Made by a program: the position numbers and the translations under genes. Positions 22,240 through 33,319 of a stretch of 64,000 nucleotides of DNA are shown here, piece by piece. The number at the start of each line of letters is the position of its first letter. Within the stretch, counting starts at the first letter, position 1. The notes beneath the pieces were generated by a model. It was not told the origin of the DNA. It ran no database searches and saw only the letters and a list, made by a program, of their open reading frames with translations. This DNA comes from Bostrychus sinensis (lineage: Eukaryota; Chordata; Actinopteri; Gobiiformes; Eleotridae), in contig CM036240.1 in NCBI GenBank assembly GCA_020698575.1, forward strand, positions 32,378,711 through 32,442,710, written 5' to 3'.

Positions 22240-22465
22240 TCCATTCATCTTCTACCACTTATCCAGGGCTGGGTTACGGAGGTAGCAGTCTAAGCACAGA
22301 TGCTCAGACTTCCTTCACCCCAGACACTTCCTCCACCTCTACAGGGAGAATTTCAAGACGTTGCCAGGCCAGCCGAGAGACATAGTCCCGCCAGAGTGTC
22401 ATAGATCGTCCCCCTGGGGTCTCTGTGGGTTTATTCCGGATCCATAGTTCGTCAGTGGTGTTAGT
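22240..22465 (+). mobile_element. LINE fragment (CCATTCATCTTCTACCACTT block)
   Basis: This block, with AGACTTCCTTCACCCCAG and GGCCAGCCGAGAGACATAGT, matches a widespread fish retrotransposon segment that I recall by pattern; the family name is not certain. No open frame survives. Confidence 0.6.
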
Positions 22466-22469
22466 TTAT

Positions 22470-23240
22470 TTAGTTTAGTTTATGTATTTTTTGTGGAACT
22501 CCATTAGCTTCCACCATGTGTGTCTTCATGGGGTCCATACTCTTATCCGAGCTCCTCCCAGGTGACCGAGGTTGTTTGTTTATTAGGCTCCCCCTTAGCT
22601 GCTCCTCCTGGGGGTCCTCATCATAAAAAAAACATAGTATTTAATACAGTACAGTTAAATCACATCACAGGTCTACAATACAGCAGTTACAAAAAGATAA
22701 AAATATAATTTACTTTTAGAATTTATAAGAATTTACAGCACTATGCAAATGAAATAAGTGCAACAAATTCATTTTAATTAGTTCTTTTAAAAACTTTGGT
22801 GCTTGTTGTGTTTAAAAGATATGAGGGCAGGGAGTTCCATGCTTTCATTCCCCAGAAACTAAAATAACCATAAACTGCATTTGAAAAAGGCCCAGCTAAA
22901 TGAAAGATTATCATAAAAAACCTTAGGTATTTTTCAGACAAAGCAAAGAAAGGAAATATCATCCATGTTTTCCACCACTGGCTAACCTAATACTCTATGC
23001 ATGTGAATATTTGTATATCTAGAACAATTAAGAGCAAGGCGTCCTGCCTTATTCTGCACTCACTGCAGTTTTTTAATGTTCATTTCTGAAGCACTGGACT
23101 ACACCATTGGGCAATATGTAGATGAGATGGAACAAAATTTTTAATAACTATTGAAAATATTTTTGGGGAGCAAATGATATGCAAATCTTCTAATAAAAGC
23201 GAGTTATCTTCCCATAACTGAAACAGAGCGACCACCTGAG
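22470..23240 (-). mobile_element. LINE 3' end, minus strand
   Basis: On the minus strand the frame from about 22960 ends FWGMKAWNSLPSYLLNTTST (near 22800), the usual C-terminal word of LINE reverse transcriptases (x-WNSLP). It is followed by a 3' UTR ending in an AATGGAGTTCCACAAAAAAT-like tail (22490). Upstream parts (to 23240) are decayed. Confidence 0.65.
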
Positions 23241-23925
23241 TCTGCTCTCCACTCAAACTGTGATGACCTACCTAAACAATATCTAGAAGGCACCTCCCAA
23301 GAGAGGTGTACCAGGAGGAACTCTTTTCTAACTTGAGATATCAAGCCAGCCACTCACTTTACCAACTGAGAGCTTTGTCCTGGGACTTGGGACCTGGGAG
23401 GTGCCAATTCTCATTCTCCTTAGATTTGAGTCAAAGCCTTTATGCCATGCCAAAGAGCAGACTTTTTTGACCATTAATTTCCGTTCATGTGATAAATGAC
23501 CCATCCTCTGCTCACAGGCTTAACAGAATATTCTGGTTTAGACAAAAGGTTAAATAATGTTGGCTCTCTTTGATTTAATTCATGTTTTCTTATTGCTATT
23601 CCTGTTAGGGTTTACAAGGGGTTGCCTCATACTGCGCTTCATCCAGTTACTATCATTGATGAAAAATGATATATGAAAGTTAATGAAAGTTGCTCCCTTT
23701 TACAAATGTTTTCAACTGGAGACATCTAAAATAGTGAGGCAGAAAATGTTGTGTAAATAGTGATACAAGCATCAAACTGTACACAGTTATTTTGGGTGAC
23801 ATGGTCTTCAATTCTGTCGGGTTTGCCATGTGAAAATCCAAGATTGGCTGCCATTGTGACCTATAAAAATTTAATTTTTACCAAGATCGTCAAGATACAG
23901 ATGGAGTTTTCATGTGTTCTAAAGC
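23241..23925. other. spacer
   Basis: No supported feature. Confidence 0.5.
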
Positions 23926-24180
23926 AGTGGTTCCCAACCTTATTTCACTGAAGCCCTCTCTGCCTGTGACTAAGTCAAGCTGTGCTCCCCTAGCCTTAAC
24001 CCTGCCCTCACTAATGCATCAGAAACTATTAGCAACAGATATTATATTTTTAAAATTAATCAGCAGAAGTGGAAGATATTTTTGTTCCTATTCCATTTGT
24101 TTTCAGTTTGGGTTGTGGGAATTTTAGAATTTCATTTGCACAAATATTATTTTGATAATGTCAGCTTCAAAGTAGAGCGA
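23926..24180. mobile_element. hAT-type end fragment
   Basis: CAGTGGTTCCCAACCTTATT at 23925-23944 is a standard hAT terminus (compare 13592-13606 inverted). I cannot find the matching right end or an 8-bp duplication. Confidence 0.4.
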
Positions 24181-25360
24181 GCTCTGTGAACTCCCTTCAA
24201 TCTCTGGTGCTTCCTGAGTTCAGTTTTGGCACCTAAAATGCATCAGAAGTGACCTAGGTCATAGTTTTGGGCACTGAGTCCCATGATTTGTCAAAGTGAT
24301 CACATGTAGGTAGTTGCATTTATATGATATAGGGCTGTGGAAACATACAGTATATATGCCTAGTAGATTGCTGTAGAGGATGGAACAGTAATGACTATCA
24401 CCATTTTTAAAAGAGAATTGTCGGGCACCACCAGGGCACACTGATGACAACTGCAGGCGTGGAACTCAGAAGAATGGGGTTCAGTGTCAGCTATCAGCAG
24501 TAAATTTCTATCTTTGTTCCCTAAAAAGTGTTTTTGGACGTGCGGCTTAGCTACTGTGACCAAGCAACTTCCCAGTGAATCAAGGAAAGTCTATCTGTCA
24601 GATAGGAATCTAAATCTCTACCATTGTGCCAAATCATGCATTATGTTTGCATGATTTATGTTTTGTTTTTTTGTTTTGTTTTTTTCTGTTATCCGTGCCC
24701 CTAAAATTGATGTTACACCCATGATCTCTCTTTTCACTTCAGTATCTGGTGATTTTTGTTTCTTTACATCACCCACTGCTCTGTACTATATTTGATTTTT
24801 CCTAACAACTCCAGGAATCAGCTGGAGATTTAAAATTATATGAAATGATTCCCTTGCTGAAAGAGGAATTAAGGGGGTCAGCCCTATGTTCCCACATTTC
24901 TAAGATTAAGAGTGAGTTAGGGTAGGTGTTAGAGTTTAAGTTACATGCTCCTGAATTAAATGTCTACACTCAAATGGATTGAGATACAAGCAAAGCTATT
25001 CAACTCAACAAGTCAATAAAACCCTTAATTTCTTAAAAATACATGTTTTCTATTGTATTGAGGACCTTCATTATACTACACTGTCTTCAGAGAATAGTAA
25101 TTTACTAAACCCAAACACATTTGACCTTCCTTGTGAAGTGTAAATGGTATTTCTAATATAACCTTTTTGCACTTTATTAAAAAATTGCATAATTATAATA
25201 TGACCAGTTATTTTCACTTTTCTTTGCACATAAATGGACTGCCTTAATTATCATTTCCCCTGTAAAATAATATTCTGTTAAAATGCCCCTTCTGACTCCC
25301 GCTATCAAACTGATCAAACTCTGAAGTTAACTGAGCAGTAACTCCTGGGGCCACGGTGCG
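24181..25360. other. AT-rich spacer
   Basis: T-rich run at 24660-24690; no gene or clear repeat. Confidence 0.55.
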
Positions 25361-25411
25361 GTTCAGGGCTCATGGAAGCAGAAAGTCAGAGGTGTGCGAC
25401 CCGGGGCTCAC

Positions 25412-25557
25412 CTGTCGTCTCCGTGTCCACTTGACTGGGCCCGCGCCGCACATGTCAGTGTCCGCTGGCTGCACACCGCTATGTGACAGAAACAGCAGAG
25501 ACGCGAGCAGGCGGGAATGCCAACACGTCCAACGGCCCCTCTGAGATCCACCGCTCA
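25412..25557 (-). CDS. exon-like block, minus strand (candidate only)
   Basis: On the minus strand a pyrimidine-rich stretch ends in GGTGCAG at 25558, and a donor GACAG|GTGAGC lies at 25412/25411. The 146-nt interval between them is open in one frame, with a hydrophobic run (RLLASLLFLSHSG) followed by DTDMCGAGPVKWTRRRQ. No in-frame ATG was found. The hydrophobic run could suggest a signal peptide if a start exists elsewhere. Family unknown; a conserved non-coding element is equally possible. Confidence 0.22.
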
Positions 25558-25781
25558 CTGCACCGGAGGAAGTTTGGATAGATGAGGTGAGCAGGGGTCA
25601 CAAAGAAAAAAGAAAAAAAAAGCCGAAAAGATGTGTTTTATAATGCAGTGTGAAAAATGAATACGGGGCTAGTCATTAGGCAATGACTTTTGATAACTTT
25701 GTTAAATTCTCACTGGTGTTACGCCGGGTCCATTTGATCACAAGCAGACTGGAGGAACATAATTACTTCTGGTCCAATCTA

Positions 25782-26382
25782 CAGGGTGTTCAGAAAGCCT
25801 TTTTACAATATAAATATATATATATTACAAAAGCAAATGAACAGACAAATATGTGGAAATTATTACAAAATGAGGAGTGAAGTTTTTTGCATCAGTTAAT
25901 ACACCTCTATGGGCACCATTAGTTCCACAAAGCACATCAAGACGGCACTGGACCTTTGGACGATCTCAGTGAAGTTCCTGAGTCACATGGGGCTGTTCTA
26001 ATCCCCAGATTCTCACATTATGTGTGTTCAGTTTCCCCTGAAAAATGAAAGGTTTCTTTATCACTAAAACAAACTCAGGTGAGGAACGTTTCATCCTCAG
26101 AATTTGGTTCCAGTGTTAACTGCAAACTCTTTTGGTCCTGGTTTATCATTTGGCTCGAGTGCAGGCTGTAAGAGTAACTCTGCAAGCGTACCATGGCAAG
26201 TTCTTGTGTAGGGCTTTGTGCACTGTTGAACATGGCAGCTGTAACTGTCTGGCAGCAGTACAGATGTGATTAAAAACTTTAATAACCACTGAGTGCATAG
26301 AACAAATCTGATTAAGATAGCTCGCCAATTGCCTTTGTAATATATATTTTTTAAATTGTAATGAGATTTTATGGACACCCTG
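25782..26382. mobile_element. mariner-type element (601 bp), TA-flanked
   Basis: Ends CAGGGTGTTCAGAAAGCC and (inverted) CAGGGTGTCCATAAAATC, with TA on both sides (25780-25781 and 26383-26384). Minus-strand frames near 25985-25870 read RPKVQCRLDVLCGTNGAH, resembling the C-terminus of a mariner-type transposase. Internally deleted and frameshifted. Confidence 0.82.
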
Positions 26383-26524
26383 TATACTGTATCTGCAAGA
26401 TGGGGCCAATGCAATGGCTACCGTGGTAAATGCATGCACTCAGTGATTTCAAATTTGACAAGCAAATAAATGCAGTTGTGAAATCTGGTTTTCAGATAAG
26501 CTTTTCTCCAAAGTTAAACTGTTT

Positions 26525-26890
26525 TTATGTTTTAGGAATTTTGTCATGCAGGCTTTTATTTCATCACCTCTGGACTATACTGTAACACACTTTACTCTGA
26601 TATTAACCAGTCTTCCTTTACAGTTAGTCCAGAAGGTTGTTTTTTAACAGAAACTAAAAAAATATAATCATATCACCCTAATTTTCACCTTGCTGCACTG
26701 GCTCTCTGTTCATTTTAGGATAGATTTTAAGATTAGGTTTGTTTCTAGGGCCTTGACCCACAGTACATTACAAACCTCAGGCGCGTTCACTGAGGTCTGA
26801 GGGCCAACTCCAGCCCGTTGTTCCTAGACTAGACTTAAGACGGGGGGGTAACTTTTTACAGGGAGAAATGCAGTGCCTGAGTGGAAGTCC
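26525..26890 (+). pseudogene. LINE (L2-like) RT C-terminal remnant
   Basis: Frames near 26540-26600 read VMQAFISSPLDY and later HWLSVHFRIDFK (about 26695-26730), the post-palm words of fish L2-type reverse transcriptases, followed by a decayed tail. Several frameshifts. Confidence 0.7.
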
Positions 26891-27329
26891 ATGCTCTACA
26901 AGTGCAAATTAGTTTATGTAATAGTGAAATTCAACAAAACCTAAATCAAACACAAAATGTAAATTAACCAAACCTGTGAAAAGAAGGATGGACATAACTC
27001 TGTCATCGAGATGTAGTTCCCAGTACCTGGCCTAATGTTTCACATTAAACACGCTGTTTCTCTTTTGCAGTTTCTTTGTTAATCTATAAATTCTGTGACA
27101 TGATTTGTTTCTGGTGTAAATCTGGATCATTGTGTGGATCAACCAGTGTTTTACAGGATGCTTTACATTTGGAGGTAGGGCAATGCTGCCAGAAAGAACA
27201 ATAAACTGTGGAGATATTCAAACTGTAATTTAAGTCCATTCAGTTTCGCCTCCTTGTCGCCAATAAACCTGTAAAACATAAGAACACTGACATCAAATCC
27301 ACATTAATTAAAACATAATTACCATCTTC

Positions 27330-27640
27330 ACATTGAGTTTCCTGCAGCAACCTCTCCATTCTTCCTGTGAGTCCTCCTGTCATGTGACCAAAACAAGCTT
27401 GTGTGTGGATGATAAAGGTGACAGAGTGACGGCGCTGCCCCGGGTCTCAGAGAAGGACACCGCTGTCGCCGCAGATGACGGGGACGTACTGAGCGTGCTC
27501 CGCAGCCATACATCAGAACAGATGAGGCGTCCCATTAAGCTTGCAATAAAACCTCCTCCTCCTTATTCAATAAGAGCAGCCATCAGTCTGCAGCGTGCCC
27601 TTCACACACACACATTACCCACAGCCTGATGAATGGATTC
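27330..27640. other. GC-rich low-repeat island
   Basis: Plus-strand frame 27333-27626 stays open after an acceptor-like TTTCCTGCAG (27339-27348) but lacks a starting ATG there. Not recognised. Candidate conserved element or exon. Confidence 0.3.
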
Positions 27641-27984
27641 ACAGCACACTGATTGGTTTGGCCTGGTGCATTGTGGGTAGTCTAACGCCGCTCTGTGTTG
27701 TGATGAAACATAACCCTGAGTCTCAAATCAAATGTATCTGCTGCAGTTGTATTTCCACAGAGATATCAAATATAAAAGCTTTCAGAAGCAGGAATGCATA
27801 ACATAGTAGAAATGCTTTACACTATAAAAAATAATAATATTAATAAATTAACTTATCTCCTAACCAGAACTATACAAAACAATCTTATTACTTTTAATAT
27901 TTTTACAATTTTGGGCCATTTTTTTTTTTTGTGCCCTAGACTGTAACAAGTGGTTTGGAAGTTGTGTTTTGGTTGTGCTCATCA

Positions 27985-28657
27985 GACTAGCCATGCCGTA
28001 CCATCTAGATCTGAGTAACCAGACCGTGCTATCTAGATCTGAGTAACCAGACCGTGCTATCTAGATCTGAGTAACCAGACTGTTCTATCTAGATTCTAGT
28101 AACTGGGCCTTGGCATCTAGATCTAAGTAACTGTTCTGTGCCATAGATCCCAGTAAAAGGACAATGCCATCTAGATCTGAGTCACTGGGCTATGCTAACT
28201 AGATCTGAGTAACTGAGCAGTGACATCTAGCTCTGAGTAACTGGACCATGCCATCTAGATCTGAGTAACTAGAACATGCCACCTAGATTTGAGGGACCGA
28301 GGCGTGGCATCTAGGTCAGCGTAACCGGATCTTGCCATCTAGATCTAAGTAACTGTTCCGTGCCAGAGATTCCAGTAAAAGGGCAGTGCCATCTAGATCT
28401 GAGTAACTGGGTCATGCTAACTAGATCTGAGTAACCGGAACATGCCATATAGATCTGAGTAACTAGAACATGCCACCTAGATTTGAGCAACCGAACCGTC
28501 CCATCTAGATCTGAGTAACCAGGTCGTGCCATCTAGAGCTGAGTGACCAGATCTAAGTAACTGTTGCCATAAATCTGAGTACCAGGGCAAGGCCATCTAG
28601 ATCTAAGTAACTGGGCTATGCCAACTTGATCTGAGTAACTGGGCCATGCAATCTAGG
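27985..28657. repeat. 28-bp minisatellite, about 23-24 units
   Basis: Unit close to ATCTAGATCTGAGTAACCAG plus ACCGTGCC. The first units are almost identical; later ones vary at the GTAAC-x-GG part and have small indels. 28 is not a multiple of 3, so no frame persists. Confidence 0.95.
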
Positions 28658-29130
28658 TTCATGCATTCACTTTGGTTTCTCTGGATGCAGAGGGGGGTCT
28701 CAGAAAAAGAGATTGCAGTTGACTTGGAAAAAAAAAAAAGAATCAACTGGATGGATCAACTATGGTATTAGTTTAGAGCCACTGGTTGAAGTAGTGGAGC
28801 AACAGACAACTTGTATGAACGTGCATCTCCTGTATACTATTTTAATGAGTTCAATTTATAGACAAAGAATAAACAGACTGGCCTATACTCACCTGCAATA
28901 GGAACACATTGTATAATCTGTCCCAGTGAATCTGACGCTATATAATCCTAGAGTGCATTATTAAATCCATCCTTTTACCAGAGTCCCTTAATGATCTAGC
29001 ATTGTCTTTCCTGTTCTGTATTTCTGTGCTTTATCCTCGACTTAAACAGCGAATTTTGGCTCGGGTCAGATTTTACCTCCAGCTAAAAGACCACAGCCTC
29101 CCTCTCCGAGACCAGTCCTGTATTTCTTGT
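28658..29130. other. spacer
   Basis: No supported feature. Confidence 0.5.
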
Positions 29131-29134
29131 AGCT

Positions 29135-29345
29135 TCAGGTCCAAACCTCTCTCCTGTAATGAGGCAGGTCTGTTCCCCCCCAGGTCTCTCTTTTTTAATT
29201 TGTTTCATGTTGGAACAAACCAGCCGCTGGAGGAATTTCATTGGGTTTCATGTCACAGAGAAGAGAAGGAAACATTTGAAAAGGAAAAGCACATGGAGCC
29301 CCCTCTCCCACAGAACTTTGATATATTTCTGTTGCAGCAGTGTGT
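29135..29345 (+). repeat. duplicated segment, copy 1 (partner 32030-32240)
   Basis: TCTCTCCTGTAATGAGGCAG, TTTGTTTCATGTTGG and TTCATTGGGTTTCATGTCAC recur in the same order and orientation about 2.9 kb downstream. A frame reading LSCNEAGLF...NLFHVGTN...HWVSCHREE is open here; the partner reads similarly but with a frame change. Unknown class. Confidence 0.75.
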
Positions 29346-29449
29346 TGTATTGTGTCGGGTTGACGTCTTCATTAGAGAGTGAACTAGGAACATGAAATAT
29401 GTAAGGGCTTAGTTTTGTGCATACATGAAAATGGAATAAATTCAAGATT

Positions 29450-30075
29450 ATTATGTGTCAAATGATTTTTAGACAAAATACAGCTAAGATATTGAGAAAA
29501 ATATGTTTCACATATCCATTCATATTGACACACTTCGGATTACATCCTATACAACTGCATTTCAATGAGCTATTTAGTATTGAGCTATTTAGTATTAAGT
29601 ATTGAACATGTCACCGCTCTTGTCAACAAATATATTTCTGGCCTGGAACTGGAAAATTTCACCAGTTGTTGGTAACCACCTAAGTAGTCCATACATGCAA
29701 AGAAACCAAAACAAATTAATTCAGATATTAAGTTAATACAATGGAATGACACAGGGGAAAAGTATTGAACACATGAATAAAGGGAGGTGCAAAAAGACAT
29801 GGAAAGCCAGGACACATCTGAAATCTATCAGTGATCAGAACGCAATCCTGCCTCTTGTCTGACTCATAAATAGGTGTTACTTTACAAAGGTGTCACTCAG
29901 GAAACATCTCATCAAGAGCTCCTTCAAGATCTTTCCTTTAACCCCATTGTTGCAGAACATGCTGAGGGCATTAGTTACAGCAGGATTTATAAACTTGGTC
30001 CAGTGAGCTCTGTTGGAACCAGAATGTGGAAGTGGAAAGAACATCATTCCACCATAAACCAGCCACAGTGAAAAT
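29450..30075 (+). mobile_element. Tc1-like element remnant
   Basis: AGTATTGAACACATGAATAA, AAGATCTTTCCTTTAACCCC, GTTACAGCAGGATTTATAAA and GTGGAAAGAACATCATTCCA match the DNA-binding half of a fish Tc1 transposase gene as I know it. Frames are broken. 29562-29600 holds a short direct repeat (GAGCTATTTAGTATT twice). Confidence 0.7.
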
Positions 30076-30134
30076 ATTACAATACTAATTTAACTTGCTA
30101 CATAATCACATCTCTCTGAGTACATGTAATTCAG

Positions 30135-30293
30135 TTCATAGTTTCTCATTTAGAACCCACAGTAACACAGGGAGGACATGCAGACTCCACCCAGAGAGAT
30201 CATGTGATGGTGTGTTGGTCGACCCGGGGCTCAAACCCATGATGTCTTTGCTGGGAGGCAAGAACATTAACCGCTCTGCCACTGTGCACCCCT
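30135..30293 (-). mobile_element. SINE head fragment, minus strand
   Basis: Reverse complement of the tRNA-like head seen at 859-1000: CCGGGGCTCAAACCCATGAT covers the B box and TTAACCGCTCTGCCACTGTG the A box. The 3' half is absent. Confidence 0.85.
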
Positions 30294-30770
30294 CATTTTG
30301 AACATTGGTTATTTTTCTGAGCAAAAACAGACATGACCCAAAATTGAATTTTTAAACAAATCTGCATCTGTTGTTTTGGACCAATTTTGACACAATTTTC
30401 CACAAGCTCAAAACTGCCTTTAAATGCCTCAGAACAGCTCCAAATATCCCCAAAAGTGCATATCTTTCCATAATTTGTCATTTTGAACATTTTTTGGAGC
30501 AAAAACAGACCTGACCCAAAATTGCATTTTTTGACAGGTCCACAGCTGTTGTCTTGCTGTCTTAGATTAAATTTGTCAAAATGTTGCACATGCTCAAAAT
30601 TGCCTTAAAATGCCTCAGAACAGCCTCAAATACCCCTGGAAGTACATATCTGTGCATAATTTGTCATTTTGAACCATTTTTGTGAAAAAAAAGACATGAC
30701 TTAAAAGTGCATTTCTCCACAGGTTCACGGCTGCCATCTTGGACCAAATCTGACCAAATTTTGGAGTTAC
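30294..30770. repeat. tandem repeat, ~186-bp unit, 2.5 copies
   Basis: Units start at 30294, 30479 and 30665 with CATTTTGAAC. Shared words include AAAACAGACATGACCCAAAA, CACAAGCTCAAAACTGCC and ATGCCTCAGAACAGC. The third unit is partial. Confidence 0.88.
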
Positions 30771-31450
30771 TGCCAACAAACAAAAACTGATTTAAACACT
30801 GCACCCAGCAGCATTTCACATGGGGCAGTGACTGATGGCCCCTAGCACTAGTGACGCGTGGGTTGGGTTTTTTCCAACCTGCGGCTCCTGCCTTTATAAA
30901 GCAATTTCACCCGCCCCAACCCGCCCTGTACCACAATCGAGGCGAGTCTAATATGTCATTAAAAACTGACGTCTTGTCATGCTGCTCTCTCATGTTAACC
31001 TCTGCTGCTGGTGTTGTCTGCAGCTACCTCAAAGAGCCTGCCCCACTCCCATACATGAGATTTAGCAGCTTGACTTGACTTTTCTTTTAGGTGTGGACTC
31101 CCAATCCTTAATCTCCTCTTCGCCTCTGCACCTATTTTTCCATCTTCACTGTTATTTTGTTGTGGTCTTATTACACATGCATGCTTGTGGCACCAGGCCT
31201 GTCGACCGGGGGAGGGCAAAAGGGGTCAGAGGGTCCCAGAAATGTTTCCTCTTCTTATATTTTATTTTATAATGGGCTCATGTGAAGCCTTCTTTTCCCC
31301 AGGCCCCAGCAAGTCTATTGACAAGCCTTTTGTGATGCCAAGTTGCATTGCACAGGTTACATTAAATACATAGGAGGCATGTAACGTGATCAGAGCCCTT
31401 AACAGCTGCCTACATCACCTACTGAATGCCTGCCTCCCATCATCTAACAA
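30771..31450. other. spacer with repeat traces
   Basis: 30880-30940 (AAAGCAATTTCACCCGCCCC) resembles a fish DNA-transposon block. The rest is unassigned. Confidence 0.4.
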
Positions 31451-31454
31451 CATG

Positions 31455-31958
31455 CCTGTGTTAGGAGAATTGGTAAATTGCCCCTAAAGTAATAATAATA
31501 ATAATAATAATTCATCAAATTTATATAGCGCTTTTTTGGACACTCAAAGACGCTTTACAATTGATCAATTATTCATTCACTCCTCAGTCACACTTGGTGG
31601 TGGTGAGCTACTTCTGTAGCCACAGCTACCCTGGGGCAGACTGACGGAAGCGTGGCTGCCAATCTGCGCCAACGGCCCCTCCGACCACCACCAAACACAG
31701 CCACACTAACACATTCACACAGGCAAGGTGGGTGAAGTGTCTTGCCCAGGGACACAACGACAGTATGCGCTTCAGATGGGATTCGAACCGGCTACCCTCC
31801 GATTGCTGGGCGAATGCTTAACCCACTGCGCCACCAGTAATGTGAGAGTGAATTGTTGTCTGTCTGTGTATGTCTCTATGGGAAAGCCCATAGTTACTGG
31901 GATACGCTCCAGCCACCTGTGACCCCTAATGAGAATAAGGGGAAGAAAATGAATGAAT
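31455..31958 (+). mobile_element. SINE 3' part, split by another SINE
   Basis: GGTAAATTGCCCCTAA (to 31487) continues after the insertion with GTGAGAGTGAATTGTTGTCT and CTGGGATACGCTCCAG to an (AATG)n tail at 31950-31958. Same family as 859-1180. Confidence 0.8.
31494..31835 (-). mobile_element. second SINE family, nested, with 6-bp target duplication
   Basis: Minus-strand element: the tRNA-like head at the right (B box as GGATTCGAACCGG, 31779-31791; A-box region near 31815-31835), the body with CAGACTGACGGAAGCGTGGC, and an (AAT)n tail at the left (31494-31511). AGTAAT flanks both sides (31488-31493, 31836-31841). Fragments of the family lie at 12715-12891, 44690-44830, 48930-49215 and 57415-57495. 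Confidence 0.85.
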
Positions 31959-32029
31959 GTAGCTGTACGCATGTGCAAATGAAAGTACGATTATTGGATG
32001 ACAGCCAAATTGAATGGAACAATGTATCC

Positions 32030-32240
32030 AGGTCCAAGACTCTCTCCTGTAATGAGGCAGCTCTGGTTTTCCCCCAGTTTCTATTTTCTAATTTGTTTCA
32101 TGTTGGTACAAACTGGCCCAGAGGAGGAGGAACTTCATTGGGTTTCATGTCACAGAGAAGAAGAGGAAACATTTGAAAACCCCGTAGAACACACAAGCAG
32201 CCCACTCCCCTGCAGAGCTCTTAGATATTTCTTGTACTTT
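32030..32240 (+). repeat. duplicated segment, copy 2
   Basis: Partner of 29135-29345. Carries small indels relative to it, including a frame change around 32115-32130. Confidence 0.75.
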
Positions 32241-32379
32241 AGTGGCAGCCTTGTTCTAATCCCGTTTGATCTGCTGCTGAATGAATGATCTCGGGCTGTA
32301 TCTCATATTACCTGTCTGACATCAAATAAAAAGGCACACATAATAATAACCTCTCTTCAGCTCCGGGGGCTTTTGATGT

Positions 32380-32800
32380 ATTTGCAGAAACACAGTGCCG
32401 ATATGAGAGACAGCACCACCGCCAAATTACCGGGAGACGAGGCTCGAACCGACTCGTTTAATCACTGCGCTCTTAGCCTTTCCATATTAGCTTCAGTGTC
32501 TCGCGCGGCAAAAGTAACACAGTAATGAAGCCGAGCAGATGAGTGGGAGTTCGGGGGTTGGCCACGGAGACGGCGAAGAGAGCGGCAAACATGGCCATCT
32601 TCCAGGTTATTGCAGGCAGGCGGGGGAGGGAGCAGAGAGCTGGCTCATATGAAAGCATTGTCATTTTGAGAGTTGAGCAAACAGTACAGTTTCTGCTGAG
32701 AGGTGCTCGGAGCAATAACGCTGAGAGTAAAAGTTGTTCTTGTGTGAACTGACGAAGGAGAGAGAGGACAGTGTGTACAAGGAAGACGTCAATCAAGAAC
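32380..32800. other. GC-rich low-repeat island
   Basis: Frames are open on both strands (plus to 32749; minus with ATGGCCATGTTTGCCGC at 32596) but neither is recognised. Candidate conserved element or first exon. Confidence 0.3.
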
Positions 32801-32897
32801 TAACTGTATTTTTAATAAAGAAGAGAAAATGTTTCTGTGTATTGAAGCTTATTAATAGAATAAGACAGTATCATTGGCAGCAGAGGTGCTTTACTTA

Positions 32898-33261
32898 CAC
32901 GGCAAATTTTTAATATCTACATTAGATAAAATGACTTGAATTCAGATTATTAATCTTGATTTGAGCCATTTTTACAAGATTAGATTTATTTATTTATATG
33001 TAACTTATTACTAGATTATTTGCCTTGTTTCAAAGTATTTTTTCCCTGTTTCAAGCTAAATTTTCTGTCCATGGGGTAAGATAATTTTGAAATAAGTAAA
33101 CATAGCTTGAAACAGGAAAAAAATACTTTGACACAAGGCAAATAATCTAGTAATAAGTTACCTAATAACTAAATAAATCTAACCTCATTTTTGCTTAAAT
33201 CAAGATTGATAATCTGAATTCAAGTCATTTTATCTAATGTAGATATTGATTTTTTGCAGTG
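32898..33261. mobile_element. palindromic MITE (364 bp), TA-flanked
   Basis: The whole element folds on itself. ATCTACATTAGATAAAATGA (32914 on) is inverted at 33220-33243, and AAATAATCTAGTAATAAGTT mirrors the left arm. TA lies at 32896-32897 and 33262-33263. The end motif is CACTGCAAAAAAT (inverted at 33249-33261). A half copy is at 34215-34485. Confidence 0.88.
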
Positions 33262-33319
33262 TATGTACTTAAGTAAAGGTATTTTTACTTGAGCTACTGG
33301 CATTTTAATTTAACTCCCT

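Noticed and set aside
30095..30324. Open frames around 30100-30320
   Set aside because: They lie in the SINE head; no coding meaning.
32473..32796. 107-codon minus frame as a secreted protein
   Set aside because: The apparent first residue is not a supported ATG, and the opposite strand is equally open. Kept only as a GC-rich island.
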